Source: Bacillota bacterium
GTDB lineage: Bacteria; Bacillota; UBA4882; UBA8346
DNA length: 57,389 nucleotides
Assembly: GCA_023429995.1 (NCBI GenBank)
Contig: JAEZCE010000095.1
Coordinates: forward strand, 1 to 57,389
Direction: 5' to 3'
The notes below the pieces were generated by a model, which did no database searches, was not told the origin of the DNA, and saw nothing but the letters and a program-made list of their open reading frames with translations. This document shows, one piece after another, positions 18,301-25,369 of the stretch; the first letter of the stretch is position 1, and each line of letters starts with the position of its first letter. The translations under genes were made by a program, and so were the position numbers.

Positions 18301-18539
18301 CCATGGTGGAAGAGCAAGCCACCGACAGGGTACACCGGATCGGCCAACAAAATCAAGTGATGGTTTATAAACTCATCACCCTGGGCACAGTGGAGGAAAA
18401 ATTGCTCCTGCTTCAAGACCGGAAAAGGGTCATTTTTGATTCCCTCATTCAAAACCATGACGATCCGGTGAGCCGCTTAACCTGGGAAGACATCCGGGAT
18501 TTATTTGACTTGGATGATTCATACCTTAAATATCCATAA
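15366..18539 (+). CDS. SWIM-domain SNF2-family helicase, copy 1
   Basis: A 1057-residue protein. An N-terminal SWIM zinc finger (SYCSCASGSSRLCQHAAAV, about 67-85) is followed by about 450 residues of SNF2-associated region and then a full SNF2 motor: motif I ILADDMGLGKT (about 608-618), motif II DEAQ (about 705), LTGTPIENTLEDLWSL, FSQFVRML and motif VI DRVHRIGQQNQV (about 986). Such RapA/HepA-like enzymes move on DNA or remodel protein-DNA or RNA polymerase complexes; the exact role here is unknown. I chose ATG 15366 because GGAGATCC lies upstream; the frame continues 15 codons further up. The next gene is a full-length paralogue. Confidence 0.92.
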   Translation: MVMEKLKASAGDDVFEKAVSLYRSGHIKSYSHTKRHSQYQLKAIVKENSVYGVDVTLDLSAGQLKINSYCSCASGSSRLCQHAAAVIYQFLAGDLPKLDPSKIKPSKPQGIDQLKSLSFLKDQKDLTYTIKGLSGPGDYFELTLASGGKSPDWLSPLIECLGDVNASSTRRDLLLNDLSGFDFLIIHYLENNFSSKDPGLQTISLPKSTASLQLILFLIQNNRALNTQGQYFNVGETLKPRVRVHGSESRMQLDYTLDEFQGLGRVNRDLHYVMAGNTLHPIQTGGLEKLSGEIAVEPGQLGEVIFEILPRLGEQVHLELAPDFQLQTLKLHEPQIELDFSYREPQNIILCNPTVKIYGQIYQKQECRRLLTESFFYQRSTANPSEWSIVNRRPLEELLHFLERNQFEYADGEWQISEKGRLLKFFLSGLEQLPANWKVTPDDAFKGFQITSLALEPQVKVDLQADIDWFDLQIYYNLGGMTFSHQEILAMLKKTADGNYIQVGRQWFYIAETSKIDFLERVVHQNSSKTGALRETFYHLPYLRRLLQNQGITILGNGLYNQFETEISHDHPILPCPLPDHFQGELRPYQKEGYYWLRFLRQYHFGGILADDMGLGKTVQVLTLIKSATGQGPSLVICPRSLIYNWLAETEKFYPGTNCMAYYGPPESRKALRESFDDQEIIVTTYDTLVHDIEFLADYPFDYTILDEAQNIKNYRTERARECKRIKSRFRLVLTGTPIENTLEDLWSLFDFVMPDYLGSQIQFKTKYMEAAKEPGSQALTVLRQKIAPFMLRREKASVLSDLPPKVTVIRKCLMSQLQEDTYRAILNEVKQTIVHSIIHAGLEKSRITVLSSLTKLRQICDHPGLVLPEVDTRAESGKIDALLELIEEAIAGQVPPRHKVVVFSQFVRMLQLIRTQLEERGINHLYLDGSTSDRMERIECFNNTPEIPVFLISLKAGGVGINLTAADTVIHTDPWWNPMVEEQATDRVHRIGQQNQVMVYKLITLGTVEEKLLLLQDRKRVIFDSLIQNHDDPVSRLTWEDIRDLFDLDDSYLKYP

Positions 18540-18543
18540 TTCG

Positions 18544-18552
18544 TGCTATAAT
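18544..18552 (+). promoter_or_regulatory. Extended -10 promoter candidate between the helicase genes
   Basis: TGCTATAAT is a perfect TATAAT with the extended TG element. No -35 box is seen 17 bases upstream. Its start point would fall near 18559, very close to the second helicase gene, giving a nearly leaderless message. Confidence 0.4.
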
Positions 18553-18568
18553 AGATCGGGTGATTTTT

Positions 18569-21500
18569 TTGCTACTCGAAAATTTAAAGACCCGGGCCGG
18601 AGAACAAATTTATCAAAGGGGAGTCGCCTACTACACAGGGGACCGAATTCGCGAATTTTCAGTGACTCCCCTGGAAAACCAGGCGCACCGGATCCATTCC
18701 GTGGTCCAGGGAACCAAAAGTTATGTCGTCAAGATAACCGTACGTATCTTACACCATCAGCTCAAGATCGACAGTTACTGTTCTTGTCCTTATTCCTGGA
18801 ACACTTTGTGCAAACACGAAGTGGCTGTTTTGTACAAATTTATCCAAGAGAAATATTATGAACTGACTCCCTATGAAAGTAAACATGCCCCCAAAACCTC
18901 GGGTCTTGATTCTTTCAAACAATTCCTTTCCGAGGAGAGCCGGCCCGCCGACGACCTTCAGTACGAGTTGAAGGGCTTGCAAAAGCTTTCCGGGGCCAAT
19001 TTCCGCTTGCAATTAAACGGCGTCCCCTCCCAACAGGAAGCCTTAAAAAACCTGCTGGATGAAATGGACCATGAAAATAGCGACTCTTATATATCCGAAA
19101 AGCTTTTAAAGAATTTTAACCAGTTTGATCGCTTGGTCCTTGAACATTTACAAAAGATCTATACCCGGAAAACTCCTGAAAAAAGGATGATTTTTTTCAC
19201 CAAATCCCGGGAAAACCTCGATTTCATTATCGCTTTACTATCCAGCCGCCAGGTCCGTCTGGATGACTCCGCCCCCAATCCCCTGGCTTTGGGGCCGGTA
19301 TTGAAACCCCGGCTCATTTTCAGCGGCGACGAACACCGGCTGAAAATCACTGTCGATGATTCCGAACTTTTGGCGGATGGCTTTTACCACCCTGACCTGG
19401 ATTGTTTGGTAAAAAACAATGTGCTTTATAAGATTGAGAACCGGGCCGTCCGGGAACTGCCCGCCGATTTTGAAATCCCCTCATCCAAGCTGGGGCCGTT
19501 TCTGTTTGAAATTTTGCCCAAATTACAGCAAAAGATGGACTGCACCCTGCCCCAGGAACTGACCAACCAGCAATTGAAACTGATTCCGCCCCAAATCCGG
19601 CTGGATTTTGATTATAACGGGGAGCAAATTATTTGTCACCCCCAAATTCAAATTGATCAGCAAATTTATGACGATAAGGAAAGCCTGCAACTGGCCTCCG
19701 CCGAACCATCCTACCGCCGTTTGGAGGAAAATCCGCGCCAATGGACCACAATCGATGCCGCCGCCTTGCAACGCTTCGTGGATTTTTTGGAGCATTATAA
19801 TTTCAAGGTATCGCCGGAAGGCCTTACCATTAAAGATACGGGCCATTTGATTCAATTCATCATCGGCGGGCTCGGCCAGATTCCGCCCCAGTGGCAAGTA
19901 ACCGCCAGCCCGGACTTTCAGAAACTTAAAATAGCGCCCCTGTCTTTGGTACCGGTTGTCGAACTGAATATCGACGATACCATCAATTGGTTCGAGTTTA
20001 AAGTCTATTACAATTTAGGCGGCAAGACCTATACCCATCAGGAAATCCTGAAGATGATGCGCAAAACCGCCGAAGGGGCCCAATACATCCAGGATGAAGG
20101 GCAGATTTTCCTCATCGAAGAGAACCTCCCGGAACAGCTCGAAAAAGAGTTGAAGAAAAAAGACGGCCATCCGGAACAGCTCCAGGGTGAATTGTATAAC
20201 CTGATGTTTTACCGCCAGTTTTTTAAGGATCAAGGAGTGGCGATTCACGGCAATCCGCTGTATCAACAATTTGAATCCGACATCCAAAACAAACAGCTGG
20301 TGGAAAACAATCAAGTCCCGGAAACCCTGGGCGGCGCCTTGCGCTCGTACCAGAAAGAAGGCTTTAACTGGCTGCGCTTTTTACATAAATACCGCTTCAA
20401 CGGGGTCTTAGCCGATGATATGGGGCTTGGGAAAACCCTTCAAGTTTTAACCTTGCTGAAAAGTTTGCAAACCGTCAAACCCCATCTGGTGGTTTGCCCA
20501 CGGAGTCTCATCTATAACTGGGCCGCGGAAATCGACAAGTTTTATCCCGGCACTTCTTATTTGGTTTATCACGGCATCCCCGAAGAAAGGGTGGTCATGA
20601 GAAGCTCCTTTTTGAAGCGGGAGATCATCATCACCACCTATGATATCCTGGCCCGGGACAGTCAAAGTTTACAGGAATACCTTTTTGATTACTGTATTCT
20701 CGATGAGGCCCAGCATATCAAGAATCATTTGTCCCTCCGCGCCCGGGAAGTCAAGCGGATCCGCTCCGAGCACCGCTTGGTCATGACCGGTACCCCCATT
20801 GAAAACGGGCTGGATGAGTTGTGGTCGATCTTTGATTTTCTGATGCCGGGTTATTTGGATACTCAACCCAAATTTACCGCCAAATATGTCACTCCCCTTC
20901 GGAAGGCCCCCGGTGATCCAAAGGGCCTTGTCAGGCTGCGCCAAAAAGTGGCTCCCTTCATTTTGCGCCGCCGCAAGGAAGAAGTTCTCACCGAGCTTCC
21001 GGAAAAGATTATCACGATTCAAAATGTTTTTATGACCAAACTCCAGGAAGATACCTATCATGCGATTCTCAACCAATTGAAGGAAGAGATTATTCAGACC
21101 ATCTCCAGCCGCGGGTTTGCCAATTCCCATATTACGGTGCTGGCGGCCTTGACCAAATTGCGTCAAGTCTGCAACCATCCAAGGCTCGTCTTACCGGACA
21201 GCGACCCTTCGGTCGACTCGGGAAAACTGGAAGCCTTGATGGAATTAATCTATCAAGCCACCGACGCCGGCCATAAAATCGTCATTTTCAGTCAATTTGT
21301 GAAGATGTTGCGATTAATCGAAGCCAAATTTCAAACCGAAAAAATCCGTTATGAATACCTGGACGGCTCAACCCGGGACCGGATGGAACGGATCAACCGC
21401 TTTAACCAAACCCCGGAGATCCCGATTTTCCTGATCAGTCTGAAAGCCGGGGGATTGGGTATCAATCTTACATCGGCGGATATCGTGGTCCACGTCGACC

Positions 21501-21727
21501 CCTGGTGGAATCCGATGATTGAAAACCAGGCCACCGACAGGGTGCACCGCATGGGCCAGCAAAATCAAGTGATGGTTTATAAACTGATCACCCGGGGAAC
21601 CGTGGAAGAAAAGATTTTACAGCTCCAACAAAGAAAAAAGTCGGTATTTGACGCCATCATTGAACATAACCAGAGCCCGCTGACCTCCCTGACCTGGGAA
21701 GATATTAAGGATTTATTTGAACTTTAA
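18569..21727 (+). CDS. SWIM-domain SNF2-family helicase, copy 2
   Basis: A 1052-residue paralogue of the preceding gene with the same order of parts: SWIM finger SYCSCPYSWNTLCKHEVAV (about 69-87), a conserved middle region, then motif I VLADDMGLGKT (about 613), DEAQHIKN (about 711), MTGTPIENGLDELWSI and DRVHRMGQQNQV (about 988). I favour the TTG at 18569, because GGGTGA lies five bases upstream and LLENLKTRAG then aligns with MEKLKASAG of copy 1; a GTG at 18560 is the alternative. The 29-base gap and the internal promoter suggest it can be made with or without copy 1. Confidence 0.9.
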   Translation: MLLENLKTRAGEQIYQRGVAYYTGDRIREFSVTPLENQAHRIHSVVQGTKSYVVKITVRILHHQLKIDSYCSCPYSWNTLCKHEVAVLYKFIQEKYYELTPYESKHAPKTSGLDSFKQFLSEESRPADDLQYELKGLQKLSGANFRLQLNGVPSQQEALKNLLDEMDHENSDSYISEKLLKNFNQFDRLVLEHLQKIYTRKTPEKRMIFFTKSRENLDFIIALLSSRQVRLDDSAPNPLALGPVLKPRLIFSGDEHRLKITVDDSELLADGFYHPDLDCLVKNNVLYKIENRAVRELPADFEIPSSKLGPFLFEILPKLQQKMDCTLPQELTNQQLKLIPPQIRLDFDYNGEQIICHPQIQIDQQIYDDKESLQLASAEPSYRRLEENPRQWTTIDAAALQRFVDFLEHYNFKVSPEGLTIKDTGHLIQFIIGGLGQIPPQWQVTASPDFQKLKIAPLSLVPVVELNIDDTINWFEFKVYYNLGGKTYTHQEILKMMRKTAEGAQYIQDEGQIFLIEENLPEQLEKELKKKDGHPEQLQGELYNLMFYRQFFKDQGVAIHGNPLYQQFESDIQNKQLVENNQVPETLGGALRSYQKEGFNWLRFLHKYRFNGVLADDMGLGKTLQVLTLLKSLQTVKPHLVVCPRSLIYNWAAEIDKFYPGTSYLVYHGIPEERVVMRSSFLKREIIITTYDILARDSQSLQEYLFDYCILDEAQHIKNHLSLRAREVKRIRSEHRLVMTGTPIENGLDELWSIFDFLMPGYLDTQPKFTAKYVTPLRKAPGDPKGLVRLRQKVAPFILRRRKEEVLTELPEKIITIQNVFMTKLQEDTYHAILNQLKEEIIQTISSRGFANSHITVLAALTKLRQVCNHPRLVLPDSDPSVDSGKLEALMELIYQATDAGHKIVIFSQFVKMLRLIEAKFQTEKIRYEYLDGSTRDRMERINRFNQTPEIPIFLISLKAGGLGINLTSADIVVHVDPWWNPMIENQATDRVHRMGQQNQVMVYKLITRGTVEEKILQLQQRKKSVFDAIIEHNQSPLTSLTWEDIKDLFEL

Positions 21728-21757
21728 GCTTTTCCTCCCGCTCTCCCCGGCAGGAAT

Positions 21758-21806
21758 TGCTATAATCATCTTGAATTAGTATTTCGGTGGTAAAAAAACC
21801 ATCGAA
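21758..21806 (+). promoter_or_regulatory. Promoter and leader hairpin of the outer-membrane-like gene
   Basis: TGCTATAAT at 21758-21766 is an extended -10, the same form as before the second helicase. Downstream, TTCGGTGGT (21783-21791) can pair with ACCATCGAA (21798-21806) around a six-A loop, with one G-U pair. The hairpin lies in the leader, ahead of the GGAGGT site, and might stabilise the message. Confidence 0.45.
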
Positions 21807-21837
21807 ACTATAAATTATAAAAAATGGAGGTATTATC

Positions 21838-22518
21838 GTGAAAAAGGCCGCAATCATACTTGTTTTATCTTTGGCGCTTCTTTTGTCTTTTGCAACCCTG
21901 GCCTCAGCCGAGCTTTTATTCAGCGCGTCCGCGGAAGCCGGCCCTTCGGATTTTTCGGTGGATTATAAACCGGGCTATACTGCTAGTACTAATACAGACT
22001 ACATAGGAGTTAATGACATTTCCAAATCTCCTACCCAATTAACATTGACTGGAGATTTGAATTTATTCCTCATCCACATCGGCGCCGAATATAGCACGGC
22101 CAGTGTCGGCAATGACGCCACTTTTTCCACCGCTGCCGTTAAAGCCGGTTGGGATCTGGGATTGCCCATCCTCTCGTTTCAACTCTATGGTGGCTACCAA
22201 GCTTATACATTGACTCACGGCAAGGTAACCGCTCTGGATAATAGCGTTTACTGGGATTTGTTCGCCAGTGTAGGCGTACAGGCAAGTTTAGCCAATATTA
22301 GTGTTTATGCCACCACCAACATTCCACTCTATTGTAAATTTGACAACGGCGTTGATAAAGATGACAGCGCCTCGATGGACTATCTCAAAGTCGGCGTCTC
22401 CTATGCTCCGATTCCCTTTGTCGACCTCTTCGTCGACTACCGTAAAATCGAAGCCGATTCCAAAGTGATGAAACTTTCATCCGACGGCTATAACTTCGGA
22501 GTCAAACTGAGCTTCTAA
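21838..22518 (+). CDS. Probable outer-membrane beta-barrel protein
   Basis: A 226-residue exported protein. The signal peptide covers about 1-23 (hydrophobic IILVLSLALLLSFATL, then ASA). The mature part alternates polar and hydrophobic residues in strands (LTGDLNLFLIHIGAEYS, FQLYGGYQAYTL, VDLFVDYRKI) and ends GYNFGVKLSF; a C-terminal Phe on the last strand is the usual outer-membrane assembly signal. The size would suit a barrel of roughly eight strands. GTG start with TGGAGGT upstream. I do not recognise a named family. With the TolC-like gene it supports a diderm cell. Confidence 0.75.
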   Translation: MKKAAIILVLSLALLLSFATLASAELLFSASAEAGPSDFSVDYKPGYTASTNTDYIGVNDISKSPTQLTLTGDLNLFLIHIGAEYSTASVGNDATFSTAAVKAGWDLGLPILSFQLYGGYQAYTLTHGKVTALDNSVYWDLFASVGVQASLANISVYATTNIPLYCKFDNGVDKDDSASMDYLKVGVSYAPIPFVDLFVDYRKIEADSKVMKLSSDGYNFGVKLSF

Positions 22519-22554
22519 TTTTACATAGATATCTGATTTTCAATAAGATTTTTC

Positions 22555-22588
22555 ATCCATAGGCGGCAACGTACCCTATGGATTTTTT
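22555..22588 (+). terminator. Rho-independent terminator
   Basis: ATCCATAGG (22555-22563) pairs perfectly with CCTATGGAT (22575-22583) and is followed by a run of Ts. It ends the outer-membrane-like gene. Confidence 0.85.
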
Positions 22589-22599
22589 ATGATCATTTG

Positions 22600-22845
22600 A
22601 GGGGAAAGCCGTTATCCTCATTTTCACCTTTCCCTGCAAACGCGCCGCCCCATCCGCAGCAACCGGTCGGCCGTAAGTCCATCCAGCAAGCCCTGCCTGT
22701 ACAGGCGTCCGTAAGCCAGCTCGTCCCCGTTCGACCCAATAATGGTCCACTTCGGTGATGAGCCGCATTTTCTCCGCCGGCAGGCTTTGGCTGATCTGTT
22801 CCAGGGTTTCGTTAATAAGGGTGTTCAACTGATCTATCAGCTACT
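22600..22845 (-). pseudogene. Possible small-gene remnant (frameshifted)
   Basis: On the minus strand a frame reads LNTLINETLEQISQSLPAEKMRLITEVDHYW, which loosely resembles the N-terminus of small DUF2281-like antitoxins. After that the same frame runs through unlikely sequence and into the terminator at 22555. A second frame continues from about 22735 as GDELAYGRLYRQGLLDG and stops near 22630. One frameshift would join them. The similarity is weak, so this is a tentative remnant rather than a gene. Confidence 0.25.
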
Positions 22846-22863
22846 TTGTTTGAAAATCAAAAA

Positions 22864-22980
22864 AATATCTCGCGCAGAGGCGTCGTCACCTTGGTGACGC
22901 AGGCGCAGAGAAATGACTAATTATGCTTTGAGACTATGTTTTCTGGCTTAAACATATCTTTTTCATGAGTTGCCAAAAAA
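22864..22980 (+). repeat. Truncated copy of palindromic-ended repeat element
   Basis: This stretch matches 36377-36490 closely, including the palindromic core GCGTCGTCACCTTGGTGACGC, spoken of here as two half-sites GTCACC/GGTGAC, and the inner segment TATGTTTTCTGGC. Similarity may begin earlier, at ATCTATCAGCTA (about 22832). It ends after GCCAAAAAA at 22980, where the full copy goes on to an inverted second end that is missing here. The break falls exactly at the start of the XRE coding similarity. Confidence 0.8.
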
Positions 22981-23293
22981 ACTCCGGCAGGATCGCGGAT
23001 GGAGTCAAGAATATCTGGCCCAAATGGCTGGTATTGGCCAACAATACATCAGCAAGTATGAATCCGGAAAATTATCTCCCTCTTTCAAAACTCTTGAAAA
23101 AATAGCCGACATTTTCGGAGTGTCGGTAGATTTCTTGCGGACGAAAGAAAAAATTGACCTTTCCGACTTAAACATAAAAGACCAAAAGTTGCGCGATTTA
23201 TTAAGTGGGTTAAATGATCTCAATGAGGAAGATTTACTGACTATCAAGAATGTGATTGAAGCGATTATTTTTAGAAATAAAAATAGGAGTTAA
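22970..23293 (+). CDS. XRE-family regulator with replaced N-terminus
   Basis: A 107-residue helix-turn-helix protein. LRQDRGWSQEYLAQMAGIGQ and YISKYESGKLSPSFKTLEKI (about 5-50) form a Cro/CI-type DNA-binding domain; a short acidic, helical tail (about 65-107) may dimerise. Family members start with several residues before the LRQ helix; here those are gone, and the only in-frame start, TTG at 22970, plus codons for PKK come from the repeat element at 22864-22980. No good ribosome binding site precedes it. It may be a broken gene or one rescued by the element. Its targets are unknown. Confidence 0.7.
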   Translation: MPKKLRQDRGWSQEYLAQMAGIGQQYISKYESGKLSPSFKTLEKIADIFGVSVDFLRTKEKIDLSDLNIKDQKLRDLLSGLNDLNEEDLLTIKNVIEAIIFRNKNRS

Positions 23294-23557
23294 AAATAAT
23301 TTTTCAACCAATTTACCCATATCGTGTTTCAATCATTATTTCACCATACATAAACATCAGCCCGGAGCATCCGTATTTACATTCCACTTAAGAGTTAGCA
23401 TTTCAATTCCTTATAGGTTGTCTAAAAACCCTTTAGAAATAGACTTTTTTAAGTTCAAAAACAATGGTTTTTCCACCATAATCTTGAACTTAAATATAGA
23501 ACACATTTGTTATCCCAAAAACGTTCTGTCGAGTCCTGTTACAGGGTTTTTTGCAAT
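23294..23557. other. AT-rich spacer holding a CRISPR-repeat-like 30-mer
   Basis: No gene is supported in this spacer between the XRE gene and the transposase. It contains the CRISPR-like sequence listed separately and a weaker 30-base stretch (23326-23355) that begins GTTTCAAT and ends AAAC like that repeat. No cas gene or regular array is present. Confidence 0.5.
23400..23429 (-). CRISPR. Solitary CRISPR-repeat-like sequence
   Basis: The plus strand reads ATTTCAATTCCTTATAGG at its start and CTAAAAAC at its end, 30 bases in all. This is close to the reverse complement of type I-B repeats of thermophilic Firmicutes as I recall them (GTTTTTAGCCTACCTATAAG... ending GGAATTGAAAC), with about three differences. 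There is no second good copy at a repeat-spacer distance, so at best it is the relic of an array. Confidence 0.4.
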
Positions 23558-24241
23558 TTAGATCTCCTTCCAAACATCATCCGGTATCCGGGTGGTGGCT
23601 CCAGGATTGATCGGATGTTCGATATCTTTAGTCCAATTACCCGGATTATTATTTATATACCGGCGAATCCGGTCAAATTCATCTTGATTACGGACGATAG
23701 GTTCATAGTAACCCTGTTGCCAAACCGGTGAACCGGGGGTGCAACACAATTCATTGATCTGTTTGGTAACGGCCCCTTTGAAACCACGGACAATGGCACC
23801 GACGGTTTGGGATGGTGAACGAAACGGTTCGGTAATAATTATGGGAGATTGATTAACGGAATTTTGGGTCGTTGTATTTTGGGTCGTAGGGGCGTATTGC
23901 AATACGCCCCTACAACATGACATATCCATACCACGTGACACATCCATACATTTCGCAATTCGGCCGCGATTTTCGGCAATCATAAAAATAACATGCACAT
24001 GATTGGGCATTACGACGAATCCATCCAGGATCACATTAGAACGTTTCTTCGGCGTATTTTGCCATTCCGTATAAACAATTCCGCCTAATTCATTCAAAAC
24101 CATCTTTCCATCAGTGATTTTTCCAAATAAACATTTCCGGTCCCAGGTGCAGATCGTTATATAATAGGCCCCAGATCGGGCGTAATCGTAACCTTTTAAC
24201 CGGATTGACCGGCGATGATGGATAAAGGAGTTATAAGTCAT
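23558..24241 (-). mobile_element. RAYT-type (REP-associated tyrosine) transposase
   Basis: A 227-residue single-strand DNA transposase of the Y1/HUH class. GAYYITICTWDRKCLFG (about 24-40) and the HUH motif in VVMPNHVHVIFMI (about 75-87) are typical; IVRGFKGAVTKQIN and the later QGYYEPIVRNQDEFDRIRRYI contain the region where the catalytic Tyr lies. The ATG has AGGAG eleven bases upstream. A 28-bp perfect palindrome of REP type (23886-23913) lies inside the reading frame, in the variable loop between the HUH and the tyrosine helix, without breaking the frame. RAYTs usually act on such sequences outside their own gene. Probably a domesticated or low-activity single copy. Confidence 0.9.
23886..23913. 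repeat. REP-like palindrome inside the RAYT gene
   Basis: A perfect 28-bp palindrome with arm GTAGGGGCGTATTG. It starts with GTAG, the tetranucleotide that precedes REP hairpins. The same core occurs at 24733-24766, and both copies are preceded by GTATTTTGGG-type sequence. Confidence 0.85.
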
Positions 24242-24243
24242 TA

Positions 24244-24447
24244 TTATTTTCTCCTTTCCGGATTACGCCTAACAGAACTCAGCATAGGCGCATTTTCCGG
24301 CAATAGGTGGTTTTTTTCCGCTTCCAGAGGGGTATCCAGATAAATAATCCGTAAAATGTCCCAGCTGGCCCTCAATTCCAGCTGGATTCCCTTTACGAGG
24401 GGAAGGGTAATTACCTTCAGTTCGCCCCGCGGGTAAATGACCCCCAC
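24244..24447 (-). CDS. Doubtful small protein upstream of the RAYT gene
   Basis: A 67-codon frame that ends two bases before the RAYT start and carries that gene's ribosome binding site in its last codons. The product (VKGIQLELRASWDILRIIYL in the middle) has a protein-like composition but matches no family I know. Its GTG start lacks a ribosome binding site, and another open frame overlaps it. It may be a chance frame or a remnant. Confidence 0.22.
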   Translation of the reverse strand: MGVIYPRGELKVITLPLVKGIQLELRASWDILRIIYLDTPLEAEKNHLLPENAPMLSSVRRNPERRK

Positions 24448-24529
24448 CGCAAAAGCCCATCAAAAAACGCCCCGGTCTCTAACCGCAGCGTTCTATTTCA
24501 TGTTCCATCTTAAGTTAGGGTTTCCGACG

Positions 24530-24566
24530 GGATTCCTCGGGATTCCTTCGGAATCCCGAGGAATCC
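24530..24566. repeat. Perfect 17-bp hairpin built of 10-nt units
   Basis: GGATTCCTCGGGATTCC (24530-24546), loop TTC, then its exact complement (24550-24566). Each arm holds the heptamer GGATTCC or GGAATCC twice, ten bases apart. There is no T-run, so it is not an ordinary terminator. Confidence 0.85.
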
Positions 24567-24732
24567 AACATTAACCCATTACCATATTATCACATTTTTT
24601 TGAAAAAAGTGTGTCGATTTTGTCCCGATAACTATAGATATTGATGCGCCAACGGTTTTGAAGATTTTTTGAAGCAATATTCCTGATATGGTCCCATTTG
24701 GGGGCGTTGTATTTTAGGTCGCCGTATTTTGG

Positions 24733-24766
24733 GGGGTAGGGGCGTATTGCAATACGCCCCTACCCC
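24733..24766. repeat. Second REP-like palindrome
   Basis: A perfect 34-bp palindrome with arm GGGGTAGGGGCGTATTG. The central 28 bp are identical to the palindrome within the RAYT gene. The left flank GTTGTATTTTAGGTCG also resembles the flank of that copy, so the repeat unit is longer than the palindrome. Confidence 0.85.
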
Positions 24767-24795
24767 ATAACCTATGATTTTTTTTTTTCATAATT

Positions 24796-25258
24796 GATCC
24801 TTTTTTTTCGAAAAGGATCGTTTGTTTTCGAAAAAAACCCTTTTTCCCGTTCATTCAATCGTTTGAATGACGGGAAGGATCGATTTTGTCGTCCGGAGGA
24901 CCGATCGTCTCACCCAAAGGATCATTTCCGTAACTGAATCGATCCTTTCTTCCCATAAAAAGTCCTTTCGGTCGTCCAAAAGATCGATCCTGCTCCAAAA
25001 AAGTTCTTTTTCCCTCTCCGATCGGTCCTTTTCCCTCCGAAATGGATCATTTCCGTGACAAAAATGATCCTTTCTCCCGTTGAAAGAATCCTTTCCGTCG
25101 CCAAAATAATCATTTCCGTAACGGAAAGGATCGTTTGACTCATTCAAAGGATGCTTTCCGCCCCTCAAAGGTTTCTTTCCGCGGTAAAAATGATTCTTTT
25201 GGCGGCTCAAAGGATTGATCCGGCCACCCAAATAATTCTTTTCCCAAACCCCAAAAGC
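24796..25258. repeat. Degenerate 21-nt repeat tract rich in GATC
   Basis: About 20 units of roughly 21 bases with consensus close to AAAGGATCNTTTCCGT plus five variable bases; some units are in the opposite orientation (GATCCTTTC). I count 13 GATC sites in about 425 bp. The tract stays open in several frames because the unit is a multiple of three; on the minus strand it would read as seven-residue repeats such as NDPFRYG. I treat it as non-coding because no ribosome binding site or family similarity exists. It starts with a 9-bp hairpin GATCCTTTT/AAAAGGATC (24796-24819). Confidence 0.75.
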
Positions 25259-25369
25259 TTCCCCCCCTCTCTACCCTTTTCGAACTCCGCGCGCGCACCC
25301 ATTATTCCCCTGGAAACCTTCTGGGGGCGCTTTCGTTTTAACACATAGAATAGAGCGAGGTGCTTGAGA

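Noticed and set aside
23294..23557. A functional CRISPR array
   Set aside because: Only one convincing repeat, no regular spacing, no cas genes in the window.
24269..24463. Gly-rich 64-codon minus-strand frame
   Set aside because: Overlaps another open frame, no ribosome binding site, composition unlike a protein.
24851..25231. 126-codon frame reading as seven-residue repeats (NDPFRYG-like)
   Set aside because: The open frame follows from a repeat length divisible by three; other frames and the other strand are open too, and there is no ribosome binding site.
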